The notes under the pieces: model-generated
Databases searched by the model: none
Told to the model about the DNA's origin: nothing
The model's input: only the letters and a program-made list of their open reading frames with translations
Made by a program: the position numbers and the translations under genes
Shown: positions 22,310-34,300 of the stretch, piece by piece
Position numbering within the stretch: the stretch's first letter is position 1
Layout: each line of letters begins with the position of its first letter
Origin: Adineta ricciae
Taxonomy: Eukaryota; Rotifera; Eurotatoria; Adinetida; Adinetidae
Assembly (NCBI GenBank): GCA_905250025.1
Contig: CAJNOJ010000024.1
Location: 372,001-436,000 of the forward strand
DNA length: 64,000 nt
Direction of reading: 5' to 3'

Positions 22310-24427
22310 ATGGGCAAGAAACAGCATCAACAGGACAAACTCTATCTTACCACTACAGTAAGTCATTTCATTTTCCCCTCTCTACATCTTTTTCAATTGC
22401 TTTTCTTTATTGTTTAGGAATGGAAAAATTCCTTTGGTGGTTACAAGGGTGCTACCAAAGCGAATGCTGATTTTCGTCGGTTGCCATTCAATTGTTGTAG
22501 CATCTCATTTCTACCCGTAGAAAATCCGTATTGTACACCTGATGGCATTGTCTTTGACCTTGCTTCTATAGTTCCATTTTTGAAAAAGTTCGGTAGGTTG
22601 TAAACAACATGTTGTTTCCATTACAATGCAGCTTCCTTGACGCTTTCAGGTCGTAATCCCGTCACAGGCGACAAGCTTGAAGCGAAACAACTAACCAAGT
22701 TAATTTTTCACAAAAATCAGAAAGATGAAATTCATTGTCCAATAACTTTCAAAGTACTGACTGAAAGTTCACACATTGTGGCCATACGACCATCGGGTAA
22801 TGTCTATAGTTACGATGCTATCGACCGTTTAAACCTTAAGACCAATACATTTAACGATCTCTTGACGAATGAATCATTCACACGGGAAGATATTATCACA
22901 ATTCAGGACCCAAAAAATTTGGATAAATTCAACATTCAATCATTTGCACATTTGAAAAATGATTGGAAATTAGATGATGAGGATGAGAAAGCTCGTCGAA
23001 CAGATCCAAACTATTATTTGAAATATATCAATAATGAAACTGCTGCAACTCTACAGCAAATCAAGAGTGCACCGTCGAAAGAATTCAAGGAAAGGTCTGA
23101 AACAAGTATCTATTCGAGTAAACAAGTCAAACCTAATCAGCAACATTTGGATGAAACAAATACGGCGACGTATTCAACTGGTCGTTTGGCTGCATCATTC
23201 ACATCGACATCGATGGACCCAGTGACAGTCATGGAAGCAGCTGTTCGTGACGAAAACGAAATTCGTTACGCAAGGATAAAAAATGGTAAAAAGAAAGGCT
23301 ATGCGCGAATGGTTACCAACTTAGGCGTAATCAATATTGAGCTGGATTGTGATCTATGTCCGCAAACGTGTGAGAATTTTATTAAACATTGTGCAGATAA
23401 ATACTACGTCGGAAGCAAATTTCATCGATCGATCAAAAATTTTATTGTTAGTATAGAGTATTTTAATAGTACCACTTATAGTCTTTATCACTCGATTTCT
23501 TTTTCTAGATTCAAGGCGGTGATCCGACAGGTACAGGCCATGGTGGAAAATCAATATGGAACAAACCGTTTCGAGATGAGTGTAATTCGAAATTACAACA
23601 CACTGGAAGAGGGATGTTGAGCATGGCTAATTCAGGCCCAAATACCAATAAATCTCAATTGTATGTACGATGCTTTACTTTTATGGGATAATCTTCTTCG
23701 GTTCTTTGTAGTTTTTTCACCTATCGCTCGTGCAAAGGGTTAAATGGTAAACACACTGTGTTCGGAAAGTAAGTTGAAATGTGGTGGTTTTGCTGTATGC
23801 ATTTACCTATGCATAGAATCGTTGGTGGTATTGAGACACTCAGTGCAATGGAAGCAATTCCAACGGATGAAAAAGATCGGCCACAAGTAAGAACGATGAT
23901 TTCTTGTCGAGGAGGAGAATTATTGATTGATAATTTCTCTTTTCCTAGAGCGATATTATTATTGAAGACACAATCGTATTTGTCAATCCATACGATGAAG
24001 TTGACGCTGAAGTAGGCATTTTCTCTGCGGTGGATACTTTTGATTTATGTCGAATAATTTTTTAGCTAAAAGCTGAACGAGAACGTCAAGATAAGCGTGA
24101 AGCGAATGAAGAGAGACTCAATGGAACTGTACGATCCGCCAAATCTACCGCAGTAGCAACAGGAACAAAGAGCTCGACAGCATCCACCTCGTCCTCGGAA
24201 CAAACATTTCGATCTGGAATTGGAAAATATATTTCCAATCAAGTTTAGTGAGTCTTCTTTCTCTTCTACCCTCGAGTTATTCATGCGCATGATTCGCATT
24301 GCTTTCTAGTTCAAGTGCGAAACAAGCTGCACCCACCTCCGACGAAGATAACGAATATGCACAAAAGAAAAAACGTAAACTAGCAGCAGCTAGCTCAGGT
24401 GGATCATTGAACTTTAGCCAATGGTGA
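22310..24427 (+). CDS. PPIL2: U-box cyclophilin, peptidyl-prolyl isomerase-like 2
   Basis: Nuclear cyclophilin of the spliceosome with a U-box. Starts [19 protein letters not shown] and continues SFGGYKG as in the family. A split U-box pair follows ([38 protein letters not shown]). A charged linker leads to the PPIase domain: [71 protein letters not shown]. The FHR Arg and the MAN/Q-F core are conserved. The tail is Lys/Ser-rich ending SLNFSQW, again a family feature. Eight or so exons; one intron falls inside the SQF/FF motif. About 530 aa, close to human (520). Confidence 0.94.
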
Positions 24428-24597
24428 TTTTACCTGGCTACCGTTCTTTTCTTTTTTGTCTATTGTATTGTAATTAAAACATGTTTTGTCGGTCATGGAT
24501 TTTGAATATTAAAAAATGTCCATCGATATGTCGCACTAAAGTCTATCTAGAATTTCTTTCACAGTTGTAGAACTATTTCTCATACTTCCTGTCATTC
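24428..24597 (+). promoter_or_regulatory. PPIL2-KGD4 spacer with 3' splice-like site
   Basis: 170 nt between same-strand genes. It contains AATTTCTTTCACAG ending at 24564, 33 nt before the KGD4 ATG, and ATTAAA-type poly(A) signal variants upstream. It may be an operon spacer or a promoter with a 5' UTR intron. Confidence 0.35.
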
Positions 24598-25039
24598 ATG
24601 GCTAGTATGGCCAGCAATCTGCAGGTATCGACTTCTTTTTTCAATGATCAGTGTTGCACATTCTATTCCGTTAGAAAATTCTTCGACAACATATACCAAT
24701 GATCCAATTTCGATACGGGGCGAATCGATCAGGTAGAAATTTGGCTTCCAAAATAAGAAATAGATGTATGAGGATGTCCTATATAGGTTCAGCCACCCAT
24801 GCAACGAAAGAGAACGTGAAGGATTCATCAAGTGTAGTGAATAAAGCTGGTGCTACCTCCCCAACGAAAACAGTTCAACAAGCTGGTACATTTGAATTTG
24901 TGCAAACACCAGCTAAGTATCGTCGACGCTCATTAACCCAAGAAGAGATTGACCTCGTTGCGGTAATTTTCTTATTCATTTGCTCACCGTCGAGATCTAT
25001 CGCCTCCTTGTTCTTTTGTAGATTGGCGGATCTGTTTAG
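24598..25039 (+). CDS. KGD4: Alpha-ketoglutarate dehydrogenase adaptor KGD4 (MRPS36)
   Basis: Small mitochondrial protein that links the E2 and E3 subunits of the 2-oxoglutarate dehydrogenase complex; formerly listed as ribosomal protein MRPS36. Four exons, 24598-24624, 24675-24732, 24787-24962 and 25022-25039, give about 92 aa (human 102). The N-terminal IPMIQFRYGANR matches the E2-facing segment. The C-terminal PAKYRRRSLTQEEIDLVAIGGSV matches the conserved KYRRK..QEEM...GG end. The middle is a low-complexity Ser/Thr linker, as in other members. Exon 1 is 27 nt and the last exon 18 nt, so simple ORF searches miss it. AATAAA at 25139-25144. Confidence 0.85.
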
Positions 25040-25138
25040 TCTGGACTCCTTTTAGATTCATCAAATATTCCTTAGCGCACAGAGACAATCCTAAGCAAAT
25101 CTTATATCAACACATGTATTTTGTTTTGTCTTTTCCAA

Positions 25139-25144
25139 AATAAA
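25139..25144 (+). terminator. Poly(A) signal AATAAA for KGD4
   Basis: AATAAA about 100 bp after the KGD4 stop, in the 120-bp gap before the convergent gene. Confidence 0.5.
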
Positions 25145-25159
25145 AACACACGAAACAGT

Positions 25160-26116
25160 TTATCGAAAGTTTGATCGACGCTTGCTTGCACGTTTATCTT
25201 TGGAATCAGAAGGAAACACTTGAAAAGCGCTCTTTAAGCATTCAGCAGGCTTCCATTTATCCAGTTGTCGAACTTCATCTATGGATTCATCGTATTCACG
25301 TTGACGTTGTTTCTCTTCGAATTCTTCTTCATCAATGACATGAACTGTGTCACGTTTCATCGGAATGAAAGTCTTCTCTAGTCCATCTGGATTTCCATTG
25401 TATCCAAAGTTAATCGGAGGTAGGGTCGAACCAAGTTTATGAAAACCTGGTTCATATTCAACACGACGATAACTTTTATCACCATCCGATCGTTTCGGAA
25501 TACCGTTACGTGAATCATAGACTCTTCGTTTATGTCCCATTTGTGTCATATGTACATCATCATCACCTAGATCTTCGATCGATCTAAGATGCATGTCAGC
25601 AAAACGATTTCTTTTCGACGGACGATGATCAAAAGACTCGTCTGGGAAATAGATCCATTCGTTCGATGTACGTTGCCAATTTTGAGGAAATGAACGAACA
25701 AAATGTAGATTTTGTTCAATGACAGCAACGGGTAGTGTCGGACGCGCATCAGGATTACGTGGAGATTTAATATATCGTAAACGTGAATGCCAATCTGGCC
25801 CAACACTACAAAGAAGAACTTCGTTCGTCGTACGTGCTTCAAAAATATTACTTTGAATATTCTGGTTCGATAAATTTACCATGTGGACGCCATTTGACAT
25901 CCTCTAGAGGTGGAGGTGGAACATGAGCACGACCTCGAGGCTTGAAAACAGATTCACTAAAAGAAAAACGATGCTTTTCTGGATAGTGCCGTCGATCTAA
26001 CCCTAAATGAAACGGATATTTGTCATATACTTTCAACTGAATGCTTTCCTACCGTGATAACCAGGCTTTTCTATATCGTAATGAAGATGTAATGTGGCAG
26101 CGTTTAGATGAACCAT
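25160..26116 (-). CDS. Uncharacterised charged protein, about 290 aa
   Basis: Three exons: ATG 26116 (MVHLNAATLHLHYDIEKPGY), a middle exon with LDRRHYPEKHRFSFSE and VPPPPLEDVKWRPHGKFIEP, and a long last exon ending SKRRSNFR. Introns are 49-52 nt with GT..AG ends. The protein is rich in His, Arg, Asp and Pro, has no hydrophobic segment, and has no domain I recognise. Its pattern of short aromatic/proline motifs resembles axonemal microtubule inner proteins, but that is a guess. A CTGTACAG 3' splice-like site lies 11 nt before the ATG. Convergent with KGD4. Confidence 0.7.
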
Positions 26117-26543
26117 AATGGTATTCTCTGTACAGCTAAATGTTTCGTTTCTTTTCTTTTCTGTTGCTATTGTTGCTGTTGATAAGGTTGTCCATTAATT
26201 CATGTTGAAGTGAAGAAAAATAAGAAAGAAAAACGTTTTTCATCTTTCACTTTAGCTGCTCTTCAAGACTCCTAGCATCATCAATAACGACTGATTTCTT
26301 CTCGTTCTTTCCGATATTAATGGATTCATATCCGGCCGTTCTAATAGAAAAACGTTTGAAAACGTGAGGAAAAAAGACCTTGGAAGAATTGTACGAATTT
26401 CCATCGTAGTCTTCATCTTGCTTATTAATGACATTGAATATTGGTTATCTTATCTTATCGGATTGGAAAGACAAGACGAAGAGACCTGAGATTGAATTTC
26501 CTTTCTTTGTTTGTGATTGAAGTTACTGGGTAGACGATTGAAA
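26117..26543. promoter_or_regulatory. Shared upstream region, charged protein and nucleoside transporter
   Basis: 427 bp between divergent genes. Contains a degenerate GTTGCT/GTTGAT repeat near 26162-26185 and GGATTGG (an inverted CCAAT) near 26459. Nothing else is clear. Confidence 0.4.
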
Positions 26544-29214
26544 ATGACCGAGGTTAGTTTTCAACGAATAATGCAAGAGAAAACGTCTTGGTCTGTGTAG
26601 AAATTTACAGGTTATGATAATTCGGGATATGTAGACGATCGCCCAGCGTATGTTATCAGTACTACACATGGATTAATAGTAACCACGAAATTGCAAAAGA
26701 ATGAAGATGATGACGACGATGATAACAATAATAGAGATTTTGAAAAGCTCACTGATGATGTTCATCCAAGCGGGTTATTAATCTTCAATTTGCGAAAACA
26801 ATTTTTCCGGATGATCGAGGAACGAAAGGTAAGATACTGTATATAGTTTTATCGATGAATATTGATCTACTTAAATTTTCGACAGGAAACAGTGATCTAC
26901 GGAGTAAAATCAGTCTTTCTAATTGCATTTATCGTTTATTTCGCATTTGCCATGAGCGAAAAGTACGGAACACCAGCATTTCCTATTCGCAGCAATGTTT
27001 TCCGTGGAAATTCAGGTACTATTAGGCAAAACATATCAATTCTCTCCAGATCTCGCTGTAGGTTTTGCCTTTTTATTTCTGGTGTTCTTTTTCTTCTTCA
27101 TCTTCGCTTGGGAACGAATTCTCGGTCGTACATTTGCACAGTGGTATGAAAATCTGCCGATAGCTAAGTACAAACGTGAAATATCTAAGTTTTCATGGTA
27201 TGCAATCTTGACGACGATCGAAAAAACTCATTTGTTGACCATGTCAATAGGGTGTGGCATCTGTTCGTTGTCACAGCTGTTGTATTCTATGTTGGATCGA
27301 CAGTCACGCGTGCACGAAACTATGTGTCTCTTCTCGGTATTGTCATCTTAGTTTTATTGGGTACCATCGGTTCCAAATACCCTCATCGAGTAGGTAGGAT
27401 GAGTTTCGATCGCAATTCATTTATGCGCAGATAACGTTTTATAATATATTCCTCTAGATTCGGTGGAAAACAGTGTTTTATTCGTTTGTGATTCAATTTC
27501 TTCTGGCGACGATTGTCATACGATTTGAGTTTGGCTTCCAATTCTTTGAATTTCTTGGCAAAGAAGTGTCGACATTTATCCAGTAAACAATTTGTCTGTT
27601 AGAACAAAATAGATGATCATCGATAACGAGAATATTTTAGTAATGCTGACGCTGGAGCAATGTTTGTCTTTGGAAAGACTTATGAAGAACATTTCTTCGT
27701 ATTTAAAGTACCAAAAATGCTACTTTAGAAAAGCATCGTGAAGTTTTGTTTGCTGTTACATTTCAGGTGACGTCGATTATTATATTCCTTGGTTCAATCA
27801 TCAATGTCCTATATTATTTGGGTGTAATGCAATATATAATCGGGAAAATTGCATGGTTTATGCAGAAATGTCTGCATACAACAGCGGCGGAAGTAAATGT
27901 CTACACATCTTCTTCTCTCCTAAGACTTGCTTTCGTTTAGTCGATGACTGCTGCAGCTAATATATTCGTTGGAATGAGCGAAGCACCATTGATGATTATG
28001 CCACTAGTTCCACAGATGACCATATCAGAACTTCATTCTGTATTAGTCGGTGGTTTTGCAACAATGGCAGGTTGTGCATTGAAATGACTTGTCTATGTCC
28101 CTCTCGATGAGTTCGTTTCAGGTTCCGTCCTTGCAACCTTTATCTTCTTTGGCGTTCCGGCCAATCATTTAATCGCTGCTAGTGTTATGGCTGCTCCAGG
28201 CGCGCTTGGATTTGCAAAACTCTTATTGCCTGAAACTCATCAATCGAAAACAACTTGGGAAGCCGTAAAAAATACACCACCACCGTACGAGACATTTCTC
28301 TTCGATCTTATTACACCGCCTGTTGTTATCTTAGAGAGCAACATAATGTAATTGATGCACTACTAACGGGTGCAGGTCATACATTGAAAATCTGTGGTTA
28401 TCTGATCGCGAATCTGATCGCATTTATAAGTGTTCTTCATTTTGCCGACGCGACGATTTCATGGTTTTTTAATCTGATTCATCATCCGGAAATCAATTTC
28501 CAGTTTCTACTCGGATTGATCTTCTATCCGTTTGCAATTATCATTGGTATTCCAATTAGTGATTGTCTTTTAGCATCGAAATTGATCGGTATTAAAGTTA
28601 GTTTGAATGAAGTAAGTCAGAAAACGACTTGGCAAAGCTTTTCACTAACATACTCAACTCGCTCGTTGATAGTTCATAGCTTATCAAGAACTGGGCAGAA
28701 TCCGGCAGTTACGTACTGAACTGATCTTGAATAATACATTTCCATTGTATCTAAATGGTACACTACAGTTACCAAATGATGTTCAGATGCTGTGGGAGGT
28801 AAATATTCGATTATTTGGGACCGTTTCTTTTTGTTGTGACTGACTAGATTTTTTATTTATTTATAGGACAGCTCAGTAGTTATTTTAACCTATGCTCTAT
28901 GTGGTAGAACTTTTCTTAGAAGTATACTCGATAGAAAAGATTGTTTCTAGGATTTGCTAATTTCGGCTCCATGGGTATCGCTTTAGCAACATTAGGAGTT
29001 TTTGCACCAACACGAAAACGAGCGTTAGTCAAAATTGCACCACGCGCCTTAATTGGAGCAAATATGGTTTCGTTGATGACTGCATCTATCGCTGGTGAGA
29101 AGAAAATGCATATACACCTTCATTCATCTTCAAATGCTTCTCTCTTCAGGCTTATTGTACGATGCTCAACATGCAGTGACTGCTGTGACCAATACCAATT
29201 TTACAAGTGTATAA
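26544..29214 (+). CDS. Concentrative nucleoside transporter (SLC28/CNT family)
   Basis: Na+- or H+-coupled nucleoside importer of the plasma membrane. Start MTEKFTGYDN, acidic cytosolic N-terminus, then hydrophobic helices. Family motifs: [49 protein letters not shown] (the substrate-binding region, split by an intron), [51 protein letters not shown] and [21 protein letters not shown]. About 12 short exons; the junction near 26.93-27.02 kb is uncertain. The C-terminus is short ([15 protein letters not shown]). Roughly 600 aa, similar to animal CNTs. AATAAA about 50 bp past the stop. Confidence 0.9.
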
Positions 29215-29601
29215 GCTGATGTTTTCAGAGTTCTTCTTTCTATAGATTAGTTTGTTGTACTGATTTAGAAATAAATAGGATACTTCTCATCTATAATTTT
29301 AACCAACATCCTGTTTCACTTAGATTTTTTCCTATAGAAATCGAATGTCATGAAAGAGAAATGTAAAACGTGGCACATATAACATGAATAATCTACACAT
29401 AACATGATGACTCACCGAATAGAGTAATTGCTCAACCTTGATGTATGCATGATATTCATAAACAGAACGTACGGTCTGTAGAAGCAGAAAAGAAAAAACT
29501 AGGACAGAAAGAAAGGAGAAAAACATTGTGGTAATATTTTCTTAAGCGTATAAAAACTCAGAAATTGTTGGCGAGTAAACTACAAACAAAACAGAAAAGA
29601 G
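29215..29601. other. Intergenic region after nucleoside transporter
   Basis: 387 bp. Contains AGAAATAAATAGG (poly(A) signal for the transporter) and the promoter of the next gene. No other feature seen. Confidence 0.5.
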
Positions 29602-31038
29602 ATGGTTTTAATACGCAAAATCAAAAGCGGACGTCGATCAATTGTGTGGAGATACAATGGTGAAGCACAGTATCTTGATGGACCTCAATTGGTAGTGGTT
29701 TGGCCATGTATCAATCGAATACAACCATTGACATTACATCATGCTAATGATATGCAGTATTTAGAAGTCAGATATGCTGATGGAAAAACAGAAATTCAAC
29801 CGGGGCCTGCAGCTTTGTTTGATGATCCACTGAAGATTTCATACATTCAAACCAAAGATCTGATTAAGCTCGATGCAAACGAAATCTTAGTTTTATACAC
29901 TCAGGCTGACGAAAGCGAAAAACAAGGTAATTCCATTCACTTGATATGGGTAAAACGATACAATGGATTCATATAGATTTACATTCAGTACGTCAAATAG
30001 TCAAAGGTCCAACACTGTATGCACCGAAACCAAATGAATGGATTCATGAATTCACATGGCATGGTGAAGATGGTGCCCATAAAACACATATCGTCCCTGG
30101 AGCAAAAAAATTCCAAAAACTTCGCCTGATTCCTGATCAATTCTATTACAATATAACCGATGTACGTACTGCGGACGATGCATTGATCACTGTGAAATTA
30201 ATGATCTTTTTCGAATTGATGAACGTTGAGACGATGTTGAACAATACACGTGACCCAATTGCAGATTTTGTAAGTAAAGGAAAGAATCATGAAGACATGA
30301 CGATTTTGTTTTGGTTTCAACTTTAGATCAATGCGATTTGTGCAGATGTCATTGCTTTCGCATCTGTACGAAAATACGAAACATTTTTGGAGAATGCCAA
30401 TCAGCTCAATCAATTAGAAACTTATCCGCAATTACTAGCACGTGCAGAAACAGTCGGATATCGAATAAACAAGGTCGTTTTTCGAGGTTATCAAGCAACA
30501 GAAAAACTACAAGTACGTTGAGTTCAACGGGAGGCAAAACCATATCGATGAATCGCTTTGTTCTAGTTGATGAATGATAACGCTATTGAAAAGCGTACGA
30601 AATTACGATTGGAAGACGAAGCAGAACGTCAGTTACAAATTCTCGAAGATTTAAAGCTAGAAAAACGCTTCGAACGATCACAAAAAGGTAGATGAATGGA
30701 ATTTTCATTTTTCTTCTCACGCAAATCTTCTATACTATTTCGTAGAACGAAAAATGCAACTTGAACAGATGTTGCACAAGCTCGATATGGACAAACAACA
30801 GCATGCTGGTCGTTTACAAGCAAAAGAAGCAGAAAATCAACTCGAACATGAACATCAGCAACTCTTACATGAAAGCGAAATAAAATTCTATGAAAAATTA
30901 AGAGAACTCGGAACGGACATTACCCAAGTAATGGTCGCACAACAACGTAATCCTGATAAATTAATTCAGATTGTGAATGATAATGAACACAAAACATCCA
31001 AAACGACACCGACTGTTCAGTTCGTAGACAATCTTTGA
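29602..31038 (+). CDS. SPFH/band-7-type protein resembling the vault shoulder domain
   Basis: Five exons, for example 29602-29925 joined to 29978 onward, about 410 aa. N-terminal beta-rich part (SIVWRYNGEAQYLDGPQ; KDLIKLDANEILVLYT), then an SPFH-like core (DDALITVKLMIFFEL, NNTRDPIADFINAICADVIA, YPQLLARAETVGYRINKVVF), then a long Glu/Gln/Lys coiled coil beginning RGYQATEKLQLMNDNAIEKR. The core follows the major vault protein shoulder pattern closely, but there are no MVP N-terminal repeats and no cap. Likely a self-assembling, ring- or membrane-associated scaffold. No transmembrane segment or signal peptide seen. Function unknown. Confidence 0.75.
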
Positions 31039-31375
31039 ATGATTTAGTTGTTTATATTTTCAAAGAAGGAAATATGCTTTTCTCGCCGCATAGAATTGCA
31101 TATGACAATTCTCTGCGTTTTAATATGTATATCAGTTGAGAACACGTCTCACGATTAGTTCTCCTTCTTATCATTTGTACGTCTTCTTTGCTATTCCAGC
31201 AGCCAATAAACCAGACTTCGAGTTTACAATTGAGGACATCAAAACGGAAATAACGAATACAATAGAAACCAAGAAAGAAGGGCGTATATATTCACGTAAA
31301 ATAAAGAGAAAACAACCAAAGAGATGCTTTATATCAACATAGATAAAATAGAATGTTATGATAATCTTTTTTTTT
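31039..31375. other. Convergent intergenic region
   Basis: 337 bp between the SPFH-like gene (+) and the sushi-array gene (-). AATAAA at 31300-31305 may serve the SPFH-like gene. No supported coding. Confidence 0.5.
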
Positions 31376-34300
31376 CTACGAACAAATTGGAAATTGTGTC
31401 CATGCTCCTGTAGCTAAACAAGTGATATTCAAGGGGCCCGATAAAGAATTGTACTGGAATCCAGAGCTACATTGAACTTGAATCCAACTACCAACAGTTA
31501 TACCATTATTAGCGGAAAATAGTGATTTCGATACAACTTGAACATTGACTAGTGCCGATGATAGTTGAGATAATGAACACGAAGCATTTGCTAAAAATGT
31601 ACACGTTCAAATGTGTATTTTTAATGAAAACTTAAATTTAAATGTACATACAGGTACAAACAGGTGATGTACTCCAAACGCCATTGGTGCAAGTTATCTG
31701 TGAGTTACCTACTAGTACATACGGAGATGCACAAACATAATTGATGTATGCTCCTGATACAGCTAGATTAGCAGTTGGTGACATAATACCACTGTACGAG
31801 TTTGCATAGCCATTTGCTATGGTCAAACGACTGGCGTCATAAGAACAATACATTCCAGTGCCTGTAGCTACTGTTGTTGTAATTGATTGTGTACTTTGAA
31901 CGCAACTTGGAAATTGACTCCATGAGCCATTGCTGAGACAAGTGACGTTCAAGTTACCACCTGTATTAATGTAACCATCGAGACAAGCAAGAACCACATA
32001 CGAACCACTGATTATTGCATTTGTATCTTGTGAAGCTGTTGTCAGCCGAAAATCAGACGTAGTTTTCAATGTATTCGCACTCAAAACAAAATTATTCAGC
32101 GTTGAATAGGAACATTGACTATTCACTTAAACACAAAATAAGATTCTGTTGTACATGAGGTTGTACACTTTCTGTAGAAATTACCTAAACATCGTGGTTT
32201 AGTAGACCAGATACCGTTATTACACGTATATCTCGCACCGACGCCTGAATCCAACGAATAACCAGATGCGCATGTAAATTGAATATAACCTAGAAGAAAT
32301 GATTCAAGAAGTACATTTAAATTTCACTTTTTCTCGTAAATAGATGTACCGGTCGCCGTTGTTGCTGAAGTATAGGACAGAGCAGACGAAGAATAGTAAC
32401 CATTTGTGATGGTAAACGTTGATGCATCGACTGCACAAGCTGCTCCAGTGCTCGATGCGAGTGTAGTTGTTGTCGTTGTTGTAGTTATCGCACCATTGTT
32501 CAAAGCACAGCTAGGAAATTGAGACCAGGAACCAGTGCTCAGACAAGTGACATTCAGATTGCCACCAACGTTTACATAACCACTTGCGCAAGTGAAAACA
32601 ATATATGAATCATTCAGGACAGCATTACTATCTTGTGATGATAGTACGATACGATTTTGACTTGTCGCTTGTAATCCAGACGCAGTTGAAAGAAAATTCT
32701 TCAAAAGTGTATATGAACAACGACCAGTCACTACACAAACGAGGAAAGGCGTATATAATTATTAGTACGACAGCCTGAATCCTACTTAAGCATTGTGGTT
32801 TTTTTGACCAAACACCACTCGTGCATGTATACGTTGCTCCTATACTCGAATCTAACACATAACCAGACGAACAAGCAAATTGAATCGATCCTAAAATGTA
32901 CCCGATGTAAATATATAAAACTCTCAATTCTTATTTAAGTACCTGTGGCAGCAGTGCTCGAAACGTAGGAAAGTGTGGAGCTTACATAGTAACCATTACT
33001 AATTGTGTACGTTGTAGCATCGACTGTACACGCTACACCATTGCCAGTAGCTTGAGTGGTAGTCGTGGTCACGCCGCCACCGCCACCATTCAAAACGCAA
33101 TTGGGAAACTGACTCCATGAACCATTATTTAGACATGTTATATTTAAACTACCACCGATGTTCGTGTAACCACTGACGCACGCAAGTAAGATATATGAAC
33201 CATTTAAAACTGCAGTAGTATCTTGAGTGGCAGCGACTAAACGACTTTGATCGGTAGTTTGTACGCCGGTAGCTGTTGAAATAAAACTTTGAAGGGCTGA
33301 ATAAGTGCATCGTCCAGTCACTGCAAACAATTACACATCTGTAACGATCAACTGTGAGCAATAAAAAGATGTTACTTAAGCAGCGTGGTTTAGTCGACCA
33401 AATACCATTATTGCACGTGTATGATGCACCTACCGTTGAGTCCAATACATAACCAGGTGAACATGTAAATTGTATCCATCCTACAAGGAATCATTCCAAT
33501 AATGCAGATGTTCACAAGTGTTGTCATTACCTGTGGCAGTCGTGGCCGAAGTATATGTCAATGCTGAACTTGAATAATAACCATTCGTAATGGTGAAGAT
33601 CGATGCATCTACCGCGCAAGATAAACCTGTGCTAGCTGTAGTAGTAGTAGTAGTAGTGGTAGTGACAACACCACTGCCACCGTTTAATACACAACTTGGA
33701 AATTGTGACCATGAACCAGTGCCCAAGCACGTCACATTGAGACTGCCGCCGGTGTTAACATATCCACTTGCACACGTCAAAACAATGTAAGAATTGACGA
33801 ACACAACACTTGAGTCTTGCGTTGATGCAACCAAGTTCCTCTGATCCGTAGCTTGTATACCAGTGGCTGATGACAGGAAGTTTTGCAATGTAGTAAACGA
33901 GCATCGTGCTGTCACTTTAGAAAGAGCAGACTGCGATTGGAAAGAAATATGTCGGGAAAACTCAACTTACTATTACAACGCGGTTTTGTGGACCACACAC
34001 CATTATTACAGGTATACGCTGCACCAACTGTTGAATCGAGTGTGTACCCTGGTATACATGCAAACTGTATTGATCCTATGCGAACGAAACAAATGAAATA
34101 GTATTGTATTCTCTTGAAACTCACCGGTAGCCGTAGTCGCCGAAGTATACGAGAGCGACGTACTTAAGTAATATCCATTAGTGATGGTAAATGAAGAAGC
34201 GTCAATTAGACAAGCTAGACCATTGTTTGGTGCTAGGGTAGTTGTCGTTATTGAACCACTACCGCTACCGAGTACACAATTTGGAAATTGAGTCCATGAA

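Noticed and set aside
27000-27020. Donor choice at 26.93-27.0 kb in the nucleoside transporter
   Set aside because: The attractive GTACGG donor gives the wrong frame for the next exon; another donor is needed, so no exact junction is claimed.
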